NCBI GenBank assembly: GCA_016840465.1
Contig: JAEOSH010000030.1
Span: forward strand, 1-24,680
Reading direction: 5' to 3'
Length of the DNA: 24,680 nt
Origin: Candidatus Baldrarchaeum yapensis
Lineage (GTDB): Archaea; Asgardarchaeota; Baldrarchaeia; Baldrarchaeales; Baldrarchaeaceae
Below are positions 7,235 to 14,846 of this stretch, piece by piece; the stretch's first letter is position 1, and each line of letters begins with the position of its first letter. Under the pieces are notes generated by a model. That model did no database searches, was not told where the DNA came from, and was given only the letters and a program-made list of their open reading frames with translations. Made by a program: the position numbers and the translations under genes.

Positions 7235-7651
7235 TCACATATTTTTAATGGCATTTTCAATAAGTCTATACTCTCTATTTAATCTGGCCCCCCTCCTATC
7301 GAGAATTCCCTCCTCGTAGAACCTTGCCAGGTAAGTTGCGACAGTGCTTGCCTTTATTTCCTCACCAAACTGCCGTTCATATTCTTCTTTCACGTCGGAG
7401 GACCGGAACCATCCGTATTTGAAATTGTTTTTGATGATATGTAGAAGTCTATCCTTTATAGTCAGTGACTCCAACTCGGTGGGCTCCTGTAACTCGGTCC
7501 CTCCCTCCCTTGGCACTTGGAGAAGTACAGCTTCTATGTATTTTTTCACCTCGGAGGGATCCTCTAATACCCACTGTCCCTTAATCGATAGCCTTACTTC
7601 CCCCTTCCCAGGGAGTTTGAGTTTCACTTCAATTTCGGGACCTTCTGGCAC
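7235..7651 (-). CDS. Winged-helix DNA-binding protein
   Basis: About 138 residues from GTG 7651, which has GGTGG six bases upstream and gives the N-terminus (M)PEGPEIEVKLKLPG; a GTG at 7660 is an alternative. The N-terminal 50 residues look like a small beta-rich domain (EVKLKLPGKGEVRLSIKGQW). The C-terminal 70 are a winged helix: TIKDRLLHIIKNNFKYGWFR, SSDVKEEYERQFGEEIKAST, VATYLARFYEEGILDRRG. I do not recognise the exact family. With the HTH-CBS protein and the 74-residue winged helix it makes three DNA-binding proteins beside the initiator gene, which suggests local regulation or origin control. No effector site is visible. Confidence 0.78.
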   Translation of the reverse strand: MPEGPEIEVKLKLPGKGEVRLSIKGQWVLEDPSEVKKYIEAVLLQVPREGGTELQEPTELESLTIKDRLLHIIKNNFKYGWFRSSDVKEEYERQFGEEIKASTVATYLARFYEEGILDRRGARLNREYRLIENAIKNM

Positions 7652-7944
7652 ACATGCCACCTTTTATAATTACACGGGAAGCGTTGCGAATTCGCGAAAT
7701 AGATTCTCATGTAGAATTGTGAAATGGTGAATAAAAAAGTTACTGCATATTACAGTATCACGCATAATTATGAGAAATGCCATGTTATTTTTTGAGAATG
7801 TCTCATTTGTCATCATAATATTGCAAAAATAGGTGAAATTTTCGATATTTAATAAAGAAATCGGAACTTTCCAATCGCATTATTCACACAATTTCACAGG
7901 TTTGTGAAAAAGCGCAATGGAGAAATCTTATTAAACATCTCAGA

Positions 7945-7966
7945 TTTCCAGTGGAAACAAAGGGGT
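7945..7966 (+). promoter_or_regulatory. Origin recognition box C
   Basis: TTTCCAGTGGAAACAAAGGG at 7945-7964, continuing GT. This is the best match in the window to the ORB consensus of other archaea (dyad, AAAC-AA spacer and GGGGT). It lies 1.5 kb from ORB B, with no inverted partner seen close by. Confidence 0.85.
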
Positions 7967-8193
7967 TCGGAAATCATATGTGAAATGGTACATAATGTGA
8001 TTCAATGGCGTTGCGAATTATTGTTTGAGGAATATGAGCGTGAAGTTATATACACAGGATGGCGCCATGAGAGAACATGTTAATTGTACATGTATGGGCA
8101 GTCCCATCACATAACTGGTTGCATGCGTGCGGAACATGCTGGGGCATCAGCACTAGAGGTCTCCGTTCTGCCACCGTATATGTAATATCAGTT

Positions 8194-8209
8194 GGGTCCC
8201 CTGGGCCAC
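8194..8209 (-). repeat. GC-rich 16-bp box, copy 3
   Basis: On the minus strand, GTGGCCCAGGGGACCC. It is upstream of the nitroreductase operon and marks the right edge of the origin locus, while copy 1 marks the left edge in the opposite orientation. Confidence 0.7.
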
Positions 8210-8405
8210 GTCCTTGGTTTTCTTCATTTACAGACAGTAGTTTATATGAAAAATGACGGGTCGAATTGTATCAAAGCTTGTGACGGTCAGAGTTGATGGT
8301 ATACAAACATTGGAGGAGGGGTCACAAATTTATAGGAATCAGTACATTGAACTTAAGTGGTATCTTCTTCGGATGGGCAGATGCAATAAATGGAGGGTAT
8401 TTACG

Positions 8406-9104
8406 TTGGACGTCTTCGAGGCGATATACACGCGCCGATCGATCAGAGAGTTTGACAAAACAAAGAAGGTACCCGACTGGATGGTAGAGAAGATATTAGA
8501 TGCAGCAAGGTATGGCCCATCTCCGGAAAATGTACAGCCATGGCGCTTCATAGTAATCAGGGATGAGGAGAGCAAAAGATTCTTGGCAGATATGGCGCAG
8601 GAGACGAGTTCGGGAGCGTTTGGGATGACGAGATATGAAATGACATCAGACAGAATCTGGTACGTGTCTGAGGAGGCGAGAGTGGACGTTGTAGAGAGAA
8701 TGTTCGATGGTAGGCTTTTCAGATATCCTGAGGAGGCGGATGTCGTAATACTCGGATGCACCAGTGATCACTGGTATGATATGCCGACCATTCCTGCATC
8801 AATTAAGGAGATAACTGACATGGCATTTGCGATGGCGGTGCAGAACATGTGGCTTGCAGCAACCGCACTTGGACTCGGTGCAGGATGGGATAGTTTCGTG
8901 TGCATAGGTGATGAGAGAAGGCGCGAAATGGTCGCGAGGTACTTTGGCATACCCAGAAACTGGAGGCCTATAACGGCATTCTGCATAGGCTGGCCAAAGC
9001 GTGCAAGGATACTTGGTCCATCTAGGTATCCGATAGAGGCTATAGCGTTTGAAGAGTATTGGGGTCGTCCCTATTTAAGACAGGCGTTTAGAAAGAAGAG
9101 GTGA
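8406..9104 (+). CDS. Nitroreductase-family FMN oxidoreductase
   Basis: 232 residues from TTG 8406. That start follows GGAGGGT (8392-8398) with seven-base spacing and puts DVFEAIYTRRSIREFDKTKK at the N-terminus, as in the family; the frame runs back to 8253 without family-like sequence. TRRSIREF is the FMN phosphate-binding start, and AARYGPSPENVQPWRFIVI is the flavin-contacting loop. The centre has an insert containing RYEMTSDRIWYVSEEARVDV. The C-terminal part, MAVQNMWLAATALGLGAGWD and RPITAFCIGWPK, forms the dimer/flavin site. These enzymes reduce nitro compounds, quinones or flavins with NAD(P)H; the substrate cannot be told here. It is the first gene of an apparent four-gene operon; GAGGTGA at its 3' end serves the next gene. 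Confidence 0.85.
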   Translation: MDVFEAIYTRRSIREFDKTKKVPDWMVEKILDAARYGPSPENVQPWRFIVIRDEESKRFLADMAQETSSGAFGMTRYEMTSDRIWYVSEEARVDVVERMFDGRLFRYPEEADVVILGCTSDHWYDMPTIPASIKEITDMAFAMAVQNMWLAATALGLGAGWDSFVCIGDERRREMVARYFGIPRNWRPITAFCIGWPKRARILGPSRYPIEAIAFEEYWGRPYLRQAFRKKR

Positions 9105-9109
9105 TTTGC

Positions 9110-9400
9110 ATGTCTCTGTCTATAGAACTTCCAGAGGAAGTTAGAGCGAAAATAGAGGAGTTTGCTAAGAAAATAGGTATAAATGTCAGCGAATTCTGCA
9201 AGATAATCTTGGAACTATGGATAAAGCATGAAGGAAGAATAGTTCCTGGCAGGGTTAAGGGAGGTATTCAGAGAATAGCGGTGGAGTTTCCGATGGGCTT
9301 TGTCCTTCTTGAAAAGGGGCCTGAAGGTATCAAAGAAATAGAGAAGAAGGTTGGTGTATTTACTACGAGAGTTAATGAGCAAAGTTACTGGGAGGTGTAA
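9110..9400 (+). CDS. Small ribbon-helix-helix-like protein
   Basis: 96 residues from ATG 9110, preceded by AGAGGTGA. The first 42 residues, SLSIELPEEVRAKIEEFAKK followed by GINVSEFCKIILELWIK, have the beta-strand, helix, turn, helix pattern of MetJ/Arc-type DNA-binding proteins. The remaining half (RVKGGIQRIAVEFPMGFVLL, KGPEGIKEIEKKVGVFTTR) is a small mixed domain I do not recognise. It may be a regulator or a scaffold; the ribbon-helix-helix call is from pattern only. It sits five bases after the nitroreductase stop and three bases before the next gene, so the genes should be translated together. Confidence 0.7.
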   Translation: MSLSIELPEEVRAKIEEFAKKIGINVSEFCKIILELWIKHEGRIVPGRVKGGIQRIAVEFPMGFVLLEKGPEGIKEIEKKVGVFTTRVNEQSYWEV

Positions 9401-9403
9401 TTA

Positions 9404-9658
9404 ATGAGTGAGTTCCTCGGTAAGGTTGAGATAAAGGAAGAAGACCTTCCAATGTGGCTCAGAAGTAAAGATTCGGCATTCATGGGGAGCATAGTGAAGT
9501 GGTTCCTCGAAGAGATGTTAATGCGCATAGAGATAGTGCTTCCAAGGGACCTCCAGAAGAAGTTTGAAGAAAAGGTTCAGAAGATTTATGGGAAGGTAAG
9601 CGCGGCGAACATAAGAAGAGCGGCCCTTCAGGCGATAAAGGAATGGTGTGAGAAATAA
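9404..9658 (+). CDS. Small protein with C-terminal ribbon-helix-helix-like segment
   Basis: 84 residues, with a good site (GGAGGTG) upstream of ATG 9404. The N-terminal part (EIKEEDLPMWLRSKDSAFMG, SIVKWFLEEML) is helical and unassigned. Residues 40-84 (MRIEIVLPRDLQKKFEEKV, then VSAANIRRAALQAIKEW) again look like one strand and two helices of a ribbon-helix-helix fold. The gene lies between another such protein and an SCP2-like protein, with 3 and 15 base gaps. A partner role with its neighbour, perhaps as a heterodimer, is possible but is inference. Confidence 0.65.
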   Translation: MSEFLGKVEIKEEDLPMWLRSKDSAFMGSIVKWFLEEMLMRIEIVLPRDLQKKFEEKVQKIYGKVSAANIRRAALQAIKEWCEK

Positions 9659-9673
9659 TAGGGGGAAATTGAT

Positions 9674-10039
9674 ATGTCTGCGGAGAAGATAATGGACGCG
9701 TTTAAGAGAATAATTGACGCGATTAATAAGAACGAGAAGGCAAAAGAGTTCCTGAAGAAATGGAATGAGGGCTACGTTGGCAAAATAATAAACTTTAAGA
9801 TTGGTGATAAGGCGTTCCACTTAATCTTTACGGCTGAAGAGGCTAGGTTTGAGGAGGGCGAGTATCCTGCACCGGATCTAATGATAATAACGGATCCTGA
9901 GAGTTGGACAGCGATGGCAACAATGAAAAAGAAGTGGAGCGAACTGCTTGCGGAAGGAAAATTGATGATAATAGGGAATGCTCACGAACTTGCAACGCTT
10001 ACGAGGTTAATCATGCTCACAGGAATTATGCCGATTTGA
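9674..10039 (+). CDS. SCP2-like (sterol carrier domain) protein
   Basis: 121 residues; GGGGGAAA ends about six bases before ATG 9674. A single SCP2-like domain is suggested by NEGYVGKIINFKIGDKAFHL, EARFEEGEYPAPDLMIITDP and LLAEGKLMIIGNAHELATL, which follow the usual order of beta strands forming a hydrophobic pocket and the G-L-I-G segment near the end. SCP2 proteins bind lipids or other hydrophobic molecules; in archaea the ligand is unknown. As the last gene of the nitroreductase operon it could bind the substrate or product of that enzyme, which is inference. No signal peptide is seen, so it is cytoplasmic. Confidence 0.75.
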   Translation: MSAEKIMDAFKRIIDAINKNEKAKEFLKKWNEGYVGKIINFKIGDKAFHLIFTAEEARFEEGEYPAPDLMIITDPESWTAMATMKKKWSELLAEGKLMIIGNAHELATLTRLIMLTGIMPI

Positions 10040-10088
10040 TAAATATACAGAACAATACTTTTTATTTTTTAGATCCTCACTCTTTCTG

Positions 10089-12443
10089 GTGTGGTTTTTG
10101 GGATCTCGCGCCGACATTCTCGTTTATGGTGCTGTCCAAGGAGTCGGTTTTCGTCCTTTTGTTTATAGATTAGCTATGATGCTCGGACTGAAGGGATATG
10201 TTCGGAATCTCGGAAATGGTAGTGTGAAGATAGTAGTTGAGGGTAATAAACGGGAAATAGAGAAGTTTATTCGATACTTAAGAGAGAAAAAGCCACCAGC
10301 TGCAAGATATACACGTTTTCAGGTAAAATGGGGAAATGCTACGGGGGCTTTTGATGATTTTCAAATACTGAAAAGTAAAGTCTCCGACACTTTTTCCGAA
10401 TATTCGTATATACCGCCGGACATAGCAATATGTGATGATTGCATTCGTGAACTTTTAGATCCAAGTGACAGAAGATACAACTATCCTTTAATAGCTTGTT
10501 CACATTGTGGTCCGCGGTTTACGATAATATGTGATTTTCCTTATGATAGGGATAGAACCACAATGGTAGATTTTCCGATGTGTCCTACGTGCAGGCGAGA
10601 GTATGAAGATCCGGCGAATAGGAGATTTCACGCACAGGTCATTGCCTGTCCGGCTTGCGGGCCCAAGATGACCCTGTACAATAAAGATGGAGAGGCAATC
10701 GAATGTTCAGATCCGGTGGCCGAGGCCGCACGTCTGATATTAGAGGGTTATATTGTAGCGATCAAAGGAGTTGGTGGCATTCATCTTGCGGCAAAGACAA
10801 CTGATGATGATATTGTTTTAAAACTTAGAAAAAGAAGAAGACGCCCAAGCCAGCCGTTTGCTGTAATGTCTCCTGATGTGGATGCAGTTAAAAAGTACGC
10901 TGAAGTTACACCATTAGAGGAGGAACTACTCAAGTCTTTCAGGCGTCCGATCGTTCTATTAAAGAAAAGGGAGGATTTTTGTCTTAGTGAGTGGGTATCT
11001 CCGGGTTTACATACGATAGGTGTTATGCTTCCATACACGGGCATACACATTCTGCTATTCAAACATATTAGAGAGGAACCCGCTGTTATTATGACGAGTG
11101 GAAATTATCCTGGAGAACCTATGGTAATCGACAACGATGAGGCATTCATAAGGCTTGGAAGGGTAGCGGATTACTTTCTTCTTCACAATAGGAGGATATT
11201 TCAGCGGTGTGATGATAGCGTGATAAGGGTTGTGGACAATAGTGTTCGGATAATAAGGAGATCGAGAGGGTACGTTCTTGAGCCAATAGAAATACCATTT
11301 TCATCACCTAACATTGTACTTGCGACGGGCCCGGAGTTAAGAGTCACCGGGGCCATTATTAAAGGGGCTAAGTGCTACCCAACTCAGCATATTGGTGATG
11401 TGGACAAATTAGAATCTCTGGAGTTTTTACGCAATGCACTTGTGCATTTACTTAGAGTGCTGAAAGTACCAAAAGTGAATGTTGTGGCATGTGATCTTCA
11501 TCCTCTCTTCTTGACGACACGTCTCGCCTCAGAGCTATGCGAGGAAATGAGATGTGAAGTCATAAGGGTGCAACATCATCACGCTCACATGGCATCTCTG
11601 ATGGTCGATAGTGGTGTTAATATCGATGAACATGTGGTTTGCATAACTGCAGACGGTGTTGGCTATGGTACTGATGGAAATGCGTGGGGTGGAGAGATCC
11701 TCTTGGGGGGATATGACGGGTTTGAACGAGTCGCCCACTTAGAGGAACACCTGATGCCAGGTGGGGATTTAGCAGTCAAATATCCGGCAAGGATGGCGGC
11801 TGGGATTCTTAGTAAGGTGTTGTCTAGGGAAGAGTTAATTGAGTTCTTAATGAAAAGGTGCTTGGACGGATTTGAGCGTGGTTCCCTTGAAATTCAGTTT
11901 GTGGTAAAACAAATTTATGATAGAATCAATGTTGCAAAGACGACGAGCACCGGGAGGTTCTTAGACGCAGTTGCTGCAATTTTAGGGATATGTTTTAAGA
12001 GAACATACGAGGGGGAGCCAGCAATGAAGCTTGAAGCAGTAGCTGCAAGAGCAAAGGGTTTGCCGCAAATGTGCTCAGCAAAGATTGTTGATGACGTTAT
12101 TAACTATAAGAGAAACGGGGTAGTGGAGATAAAAACCTCTACAATATTAGAGAACATCTTAGAAGGTCTTAACAAGCAGAAATCCGAGGAATTAGCATTC
12201 TTTGCACATTACGTGATAGCAAGGGCATTTGCTCGCGTGGCAGTGGAAGTTGCAAAAGAGAATGGTGTGGGGAAGGTGGGATTCACCGGTGGGGTTGCGT
12301 ATAATGAGATAATTTCTCGAATTATAAGGGAAGAGGTCGAAAAAGAGGGTCTGAAGTTTTTACCGCATAACGGGGTGCCGCCGGGGGATGCGGGAGTATC
12401 TATCGGTCAGGGGGTTATTGCAGCAGTTCTTTATAAAAAATGA
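10089..12443 (+). CDS. hypF: HypF carbamoyltransferase (hydrogenase maturation)
   Basis: 784 residues, normal for the family. HypF uses carbamoyl phosphate and ATP to make the thiocarbamate on HypE that becomes the CN ligands of [NiFe]-hydrogenase. In order: acylphosphatase domain (about 8-95, GAVQGVGFRPFVYRLA), two zinc-finger-like repeats (about 118-195, CDDCIREL--IACSHCGPRF and CPTCRREY--IACPACGPKM), YrdC-like domain (about 205-385, KGVGGIHLAAKTTDDD, RRPSQPFAVM), and Kae1-like domain (about 400-780, QHHHAHMASLMVD, ADGVGYGTDGNAWGGEILLG, FTGGVAYNEI). All key motifs look intact. The start GTG 10089 has no clear ribosome site but lies about 30 bases after an AT-rich TATA-like stretch, so the message may be near-leaderless. 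No other hyp gene or hydrogenase is in the window. Confidence 0.97.
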   Translation: MWFLGSRADILVYGAVQGVGFRPFVYRLAMMLGLKGYVRNLGNGSVKIVVEGNKREIEKFIRYLREKKPPAARYTRFQVKWGNATGAFDDFQILKSKVSDTFSEYSYIPPDIAICDDCIRELLDPSDRRYNYPLIACSHCGPRFTIICDFPYDRDRTTMVDFPMCPTCRREYEDPANRRFHAQVIACPACGPKMTLYNKDGEAIECSDPVAEAARLILEGYIVAIKGVGGIHLAAKTTDDDIVLKLRKRRRRPSQPFAVMSPDVDAVKKYAEVTPLEEELLKSFRRPIVLLKKREDFCLSEWVSPGLHTIGVMLPYTGIHILLFKHIREEPAVIMTSGNYPGEPMVIDNDEAFIRLGRVADYFLLHNRRIFQRCDDSVIRVVDNSVRIIRRSRGYVLEPIEIPFSSPNIVLATGPELRVTGAIIKGAKCYPTQHIGDVDKLESLEFLRNALVHLLRVLKVPKVNVVACDLHPLFLTTRLASELCEEMRCEVIRVQHHHAHMASLMVDSGVNIDEHVVCITADGVGYGTDGNAWGGEILLGGYDGFERVAHLEEHLMPGGDLAVKYPARMAAGILSKVLSREELIEFLMKRCLDGFERGSLEIQFVVKQIYDRINVAKTTSTGRFLDAVAAILGICFKRTYEGEPAMKLEAVAARAKGLPQMCSAKIVDDVINYKRNGVVEIKTSTILENILEGLNKQKSEELAFFAHYVIARAFARVAVEVAKENGVGKVGFTGGVAYNEIISRIIREEVEKEGLKFLPHNGVPPGDAGVSIGQGVIAAVLYKK

Positions 12444-12487
12444 TAGCAAACTTGTTTCTAATGTAGCAAGTAGCAAGTACTTCTCGA

Positions 12488-13840
12488 TCACTTCTTCAGG
12501 TACTCTTTTTCAATCGTTGCTATGTTTCTTTCCAGAATTTCGAGGGCGATATCAACCAAATCTCTATCTATGATTAACGGTGGGCAAATTCTTATTGTTG
12601 ACACTCCGGCAGTTATTATGGCCAATCCCTGCTTCCAGCATCTTATCATAACTTCTTCTGCCTCCTTCTTTGCGGGGGTCTTTTTTCTGCGGTCGCGAAC
12701 CAATTCTACTCCTATCATGAGGCCTTTGCCTCTAACGTCTCCGATGATCTCGTATTTATCCTGCATTTCTCTCAACCGGGCCATTATGTAAGTACCTTGC
12801 TTTTCAGCGTTTTCCAGCAGGTTCTCCTCCTCTATGACGTTAATCACCTCGATGGCAGCCGCACATGCAACAGGATTTCCACCAAAGGTTGTGGCATGTG
12901 CACCTCTTTCCCAATCCATAACCTCAGCTCTGGCAACAGTTGCACCAAGGGGGAGCCCTGAAGCAAGTGCCTTTGCTATACATATAACATCAGGCACAAC
13001 ATCCCAATGTTCAATGGCAAACCAGCGTCCAGTTCTTCCCATACCGCTCTGGACTTCATCCGCGACGAGCAAGATGTCATACTTGTCTGCAAGCTTTTTC
13101 AGTCGTTGGAAGAACTCAGGAGGCGGCACAACATATCCTCCCTCCCCGAGTATTGGTTCGAAGAAGAACGCCGCGACCTCTTCGGGTGGCACGTACTTTC
13201 CTAGCACCCACTCCTCTATGTAATCTATACACCAATAGTCACAATCCGGGAATTCCTGCTTGAAAGCACATCGGTAGCAGTAAGGATACGGCACATGAGT
13301 TACTCCAGGCACTAACGGGAAGAAATACCTTCTTTGTACGGGTTTACTCGCCGTTAATGAAAGTGCTCCATAGGTACGACCGTGAAATGCTCCTATGAAC
13401 GCAATAATGCGGGGCCTTCTTGTATGCCATCTTACTAATTTTATTGCTGCCTCCACACTCTCAGCACCGCTGTTTCCGAAGTATACGCGCTTTTCGAAGT
13501 CCCCAGGGGTTATCTGAGTTAGTTTTTCCGCTAACGTAATCGACACTTCATAGTAAAAGTCGGTGTTTGAGTAGTGGAGAAGCTTTTCCGCTTGGCGTTT
13601 TATGGCCTCAACGACCCGAGGATGGCAGTGACCCACCGCCAAGACGGCAAGACCGCTGTTAAAGTCTATATATACGTTTCCATCAACATCCTTTATCAGG
13701 CAACCTCTACCCTCTTCTACAACGAGGGGATACCATCGGACGTAGGAAGGGGACAGGAACTTCTCGTCTTTCAAGAGCAACTCTCTTGCGCGTTTGCCCG
13801 GTGGTGTCACTATAATCTTAGGCACTTTCTCCTCCATCAT
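12488..13840 (-). CDS. Class III PLP-dependent aminotransferase (4-aminobutyrate aminotransferase or amino acid racemase group)
   Basis: About 450 residues from ATG 13840; an ATG one codon later and a TTG at 13849 are alternatives, and the ribosome site is weak. Fold-type I signature: FGNSGAESVEAAIKLVRWHT (PLP phosphate), FIGAFHGRTYGALSLTASK, FFFEPILGEGGYVVPPPEFF, LLVADEVQSGMGRTGRWFAI (Asp for the pyridine N) and ICIAKALASGLPLGATVAR with the PLP lysine. The insert PYPYCYRCAFKQEFPDCDYW, with several Cys, is seen in archaeal members annotated as GabT, some of which in Thermococcales were shown to be amino acid racemases. Aminotransferase and racemase cannot be separated by eye. It is convergent with hypF, 44 bases apart. 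Confidence 0.9.
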   Translation of the reverse strand: MMEEKVPKIIVTPPGKRARELLLKDEKFLSPSYVRWYPLVVEEGRGCLIKDVDGNVYIDFNSGLAVLAVGHCHPRVVEAIKRQAEKLLHYSNTDFYYEVSITLAEKLTQITPGDFEKRVYFGNSGAESVEAAIKLVRWHTRRPRIIAFIGAFHGRTYGALSLTASKPVQRRYFFPLVPGVTHVPYPYCYRCAFKQEFPDCDYWCIDYIEEWVLGKYVPPEEVAAFFFEPILGEGGYVVPPPEFFQRLKKLADKYDILLVADEVQSGMGRTGRWFAIEHWDVVPDVICIAKALASGLPLGATVARAEVMDWERGAHATTFGGNPVACAAAIEVINVIEEENLLENAEKQGTYIMARLREMQDKYEIIGDVRGKGLMIGVELVRDRRKKTPAKKEAEEVMIRCWKQGLAIITAGVSTIRICPPLIIDRDLVDIALEILERNIATIEKEYLKK

Positions 13841-13996
13841 GATTCCCAACTCTCAGTATTTGAACAATTGAACCTTCGCTGCCATTTGATATTAATATGA
13901 TGGTTGCGCTCATCGTAATTTGCCATTACGTTTATAGGCGGATACATAATTAGCAGGTTTGAAGTCTAAGGGTGCTAAATTTGAGGTGAAACGAAA

Positions 13997-14494
13997 ATGG
14001 GTGTTGAGGGTTTAAAAATCGAAGTGGTGACTGTGGAAAAGCCAGAGGACGTTAATGTAATCATCGGTCAGTCTCATTTCATAAAGACCGTTGAGGACCT
14101 TTACGAGGCTCTTGCGGAGTCAGCGCCAAATATAAAGTTCGGGATAGCTTTTTGTGAATCTTCCGGTCCATGCTTAGTGCGAGTTGAAGGAAATGATGAG
14201 GAACTGAAGGAGTATGCGGCGAAAAATGCATTTAAAATTGCGGCTGGGCATTGTTTTATAATAATGATAAGGAACGCATACCCCATAAACGTCTTAAATA
14301 GAATAAAGCAAGTATCGGAAGTCTGTAGAATATTTTGTGCAACTGCAAATCCATTGCAAATAATAGTTGCGGAAACTGGTCAGGGGCGCGGGATTTTAGG
14401 AGTTATAGATGGCTATCGGTCGAAAGGTATCGAAAAGGAGGAAGATGTGAAGGAGAGGAAGGAGTTCTTGAGGAAGATAGGTTATAAACTTTAA
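13997..14494 (+). CDS. Adenosine-specific kinase (DUF355 family)
   Basis: 165 residues, start supported by GAGGTGA seven bases before ATG 13997. It matches the small archaeal/bacterial DUF355 family, named adenosine-specific kinase after structural and binding work on a Pyrobaculum member: [79 protein letters not shown] and [17 protein letters not shown] are all in the expected order and length. The in vivo role of the family is still poorly defined. The gene stands alone; its last codons contain the TATA-like sequence that may drive the C/D RNA just downstream. Confidence 0.88.
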   Translation: MGVEGLKIEVVTVEKPEDVNVIIGQSHFIKTVEDLYEALAESAPNIKFGIAFCESSGPCLVRVEGNDEELKEYAAKNAFKIAAGHCFIIMIRNAYPINVLNRIKQVSEVCRIFCATANPLQIIVAETGQGRGILGVIDGYRSKGIEKEEDVKERKEFLRKIGYKL

Positions 14495-14519
14495 TAACGA
14501 TGAAGTGTAGAGATAACAT

Positions 14520-14590
14520 GGTAACTATGTGATGAGTCTAGCCCCAACTGAAGGCTCAAGCCGATGATGAGGATCTTGAGTGCTGATAAG
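14520..14590 (+). ncRNA. Box C/D guide sRNA candidate
   Basis: All four boxes are present in order with ideal spacing: C box GTGATGA (14529-14535), 12-base guide GTCTAGCCCCAA, D' box CTGA (14548-14551), 11-12 base spacer, C' box ATGATGA (14564-14570), 12-base guide GGATCTTGAGTG, D box CTGA (14583-14586). Two 12-base guides separated by this spacer are typical of archaeal sRNAs that direct 2'-O-methylation through L7Ae, Nop5 and fibrillarin. By the N+5 rule the D' guide would target the third G of the run in TTGGGGCTAGAC, and the D guide the second C in CACTCAAGATCC. The target RNAs are not identified. A TATA-like TTATAAAC at 14482-14489 would give a start near 14511. Confidence 0.78.
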
Positions 14591-14835
14591 ACGTAATGTT
14601 ACATATTGGAAATTATCGTTTATATCGATTTTCTACATGCTCTATTTTTGACGAACTACTTATTCAAGTCTTATTCTCCTTTCCTAACGATTTAATTGAA
14701 AATTCGATGATGGTTAACAAAAACTTGAAGCATATAAAAGATTGGAAAGAATGCACGATAATGGGCCAAAGAAGTATCATCAATATGACCCTTTAGGAAA
14801 TTAGAGCAAATAGGATCAGTCAAATGGCCGAAAAT

Positions 14836-14846
14836 CTTTATATATC
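14836..14846 (+). promoter_or_regulatory. TATA box of the trp operon
   Basis: CTTTATATATC lies about 50 bases before the trpA ATG, predicting a start near 14868 and a short leader of about 20-25 bases. The leader is too short for a classical attenuator, and no leader peptide with Trp codons is seen. Confidence 0.55.

Larger units (their letters stand above)
7652..8405. other. Gene-free AT-rich region with ORB C and palindromes
   Basis: About 750 bases with no credible coding frame. It contains ORB C (7945-7966), a 12-base direct repeat GCGTTGCGAATT (7681-7692 and 8008-8019), a run of palindromes at 8059-8107 (ATGGCGCCAT; two ACATGT; ATGGG-CAGT-CCCAT) behind a TATA-like GTTATATACAC at 8045-8055, and the third GC-rich box. 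A further TATA-like sequence near 8240-8248 probably serves the nitroreductase operon. Confidence 0.6.

Noticed and set aside
9518-9820. 100-codon antisense open frame
   Set aside because: It is opposite two well-supported small genes with good ribosome sites and has no recognisable motifs.
14596-14796. 66-codon open frame upstream of trpA
   Set aside because: No ribosome site, no family-like sequence, and it overlaps promoter DNA; probably chance.
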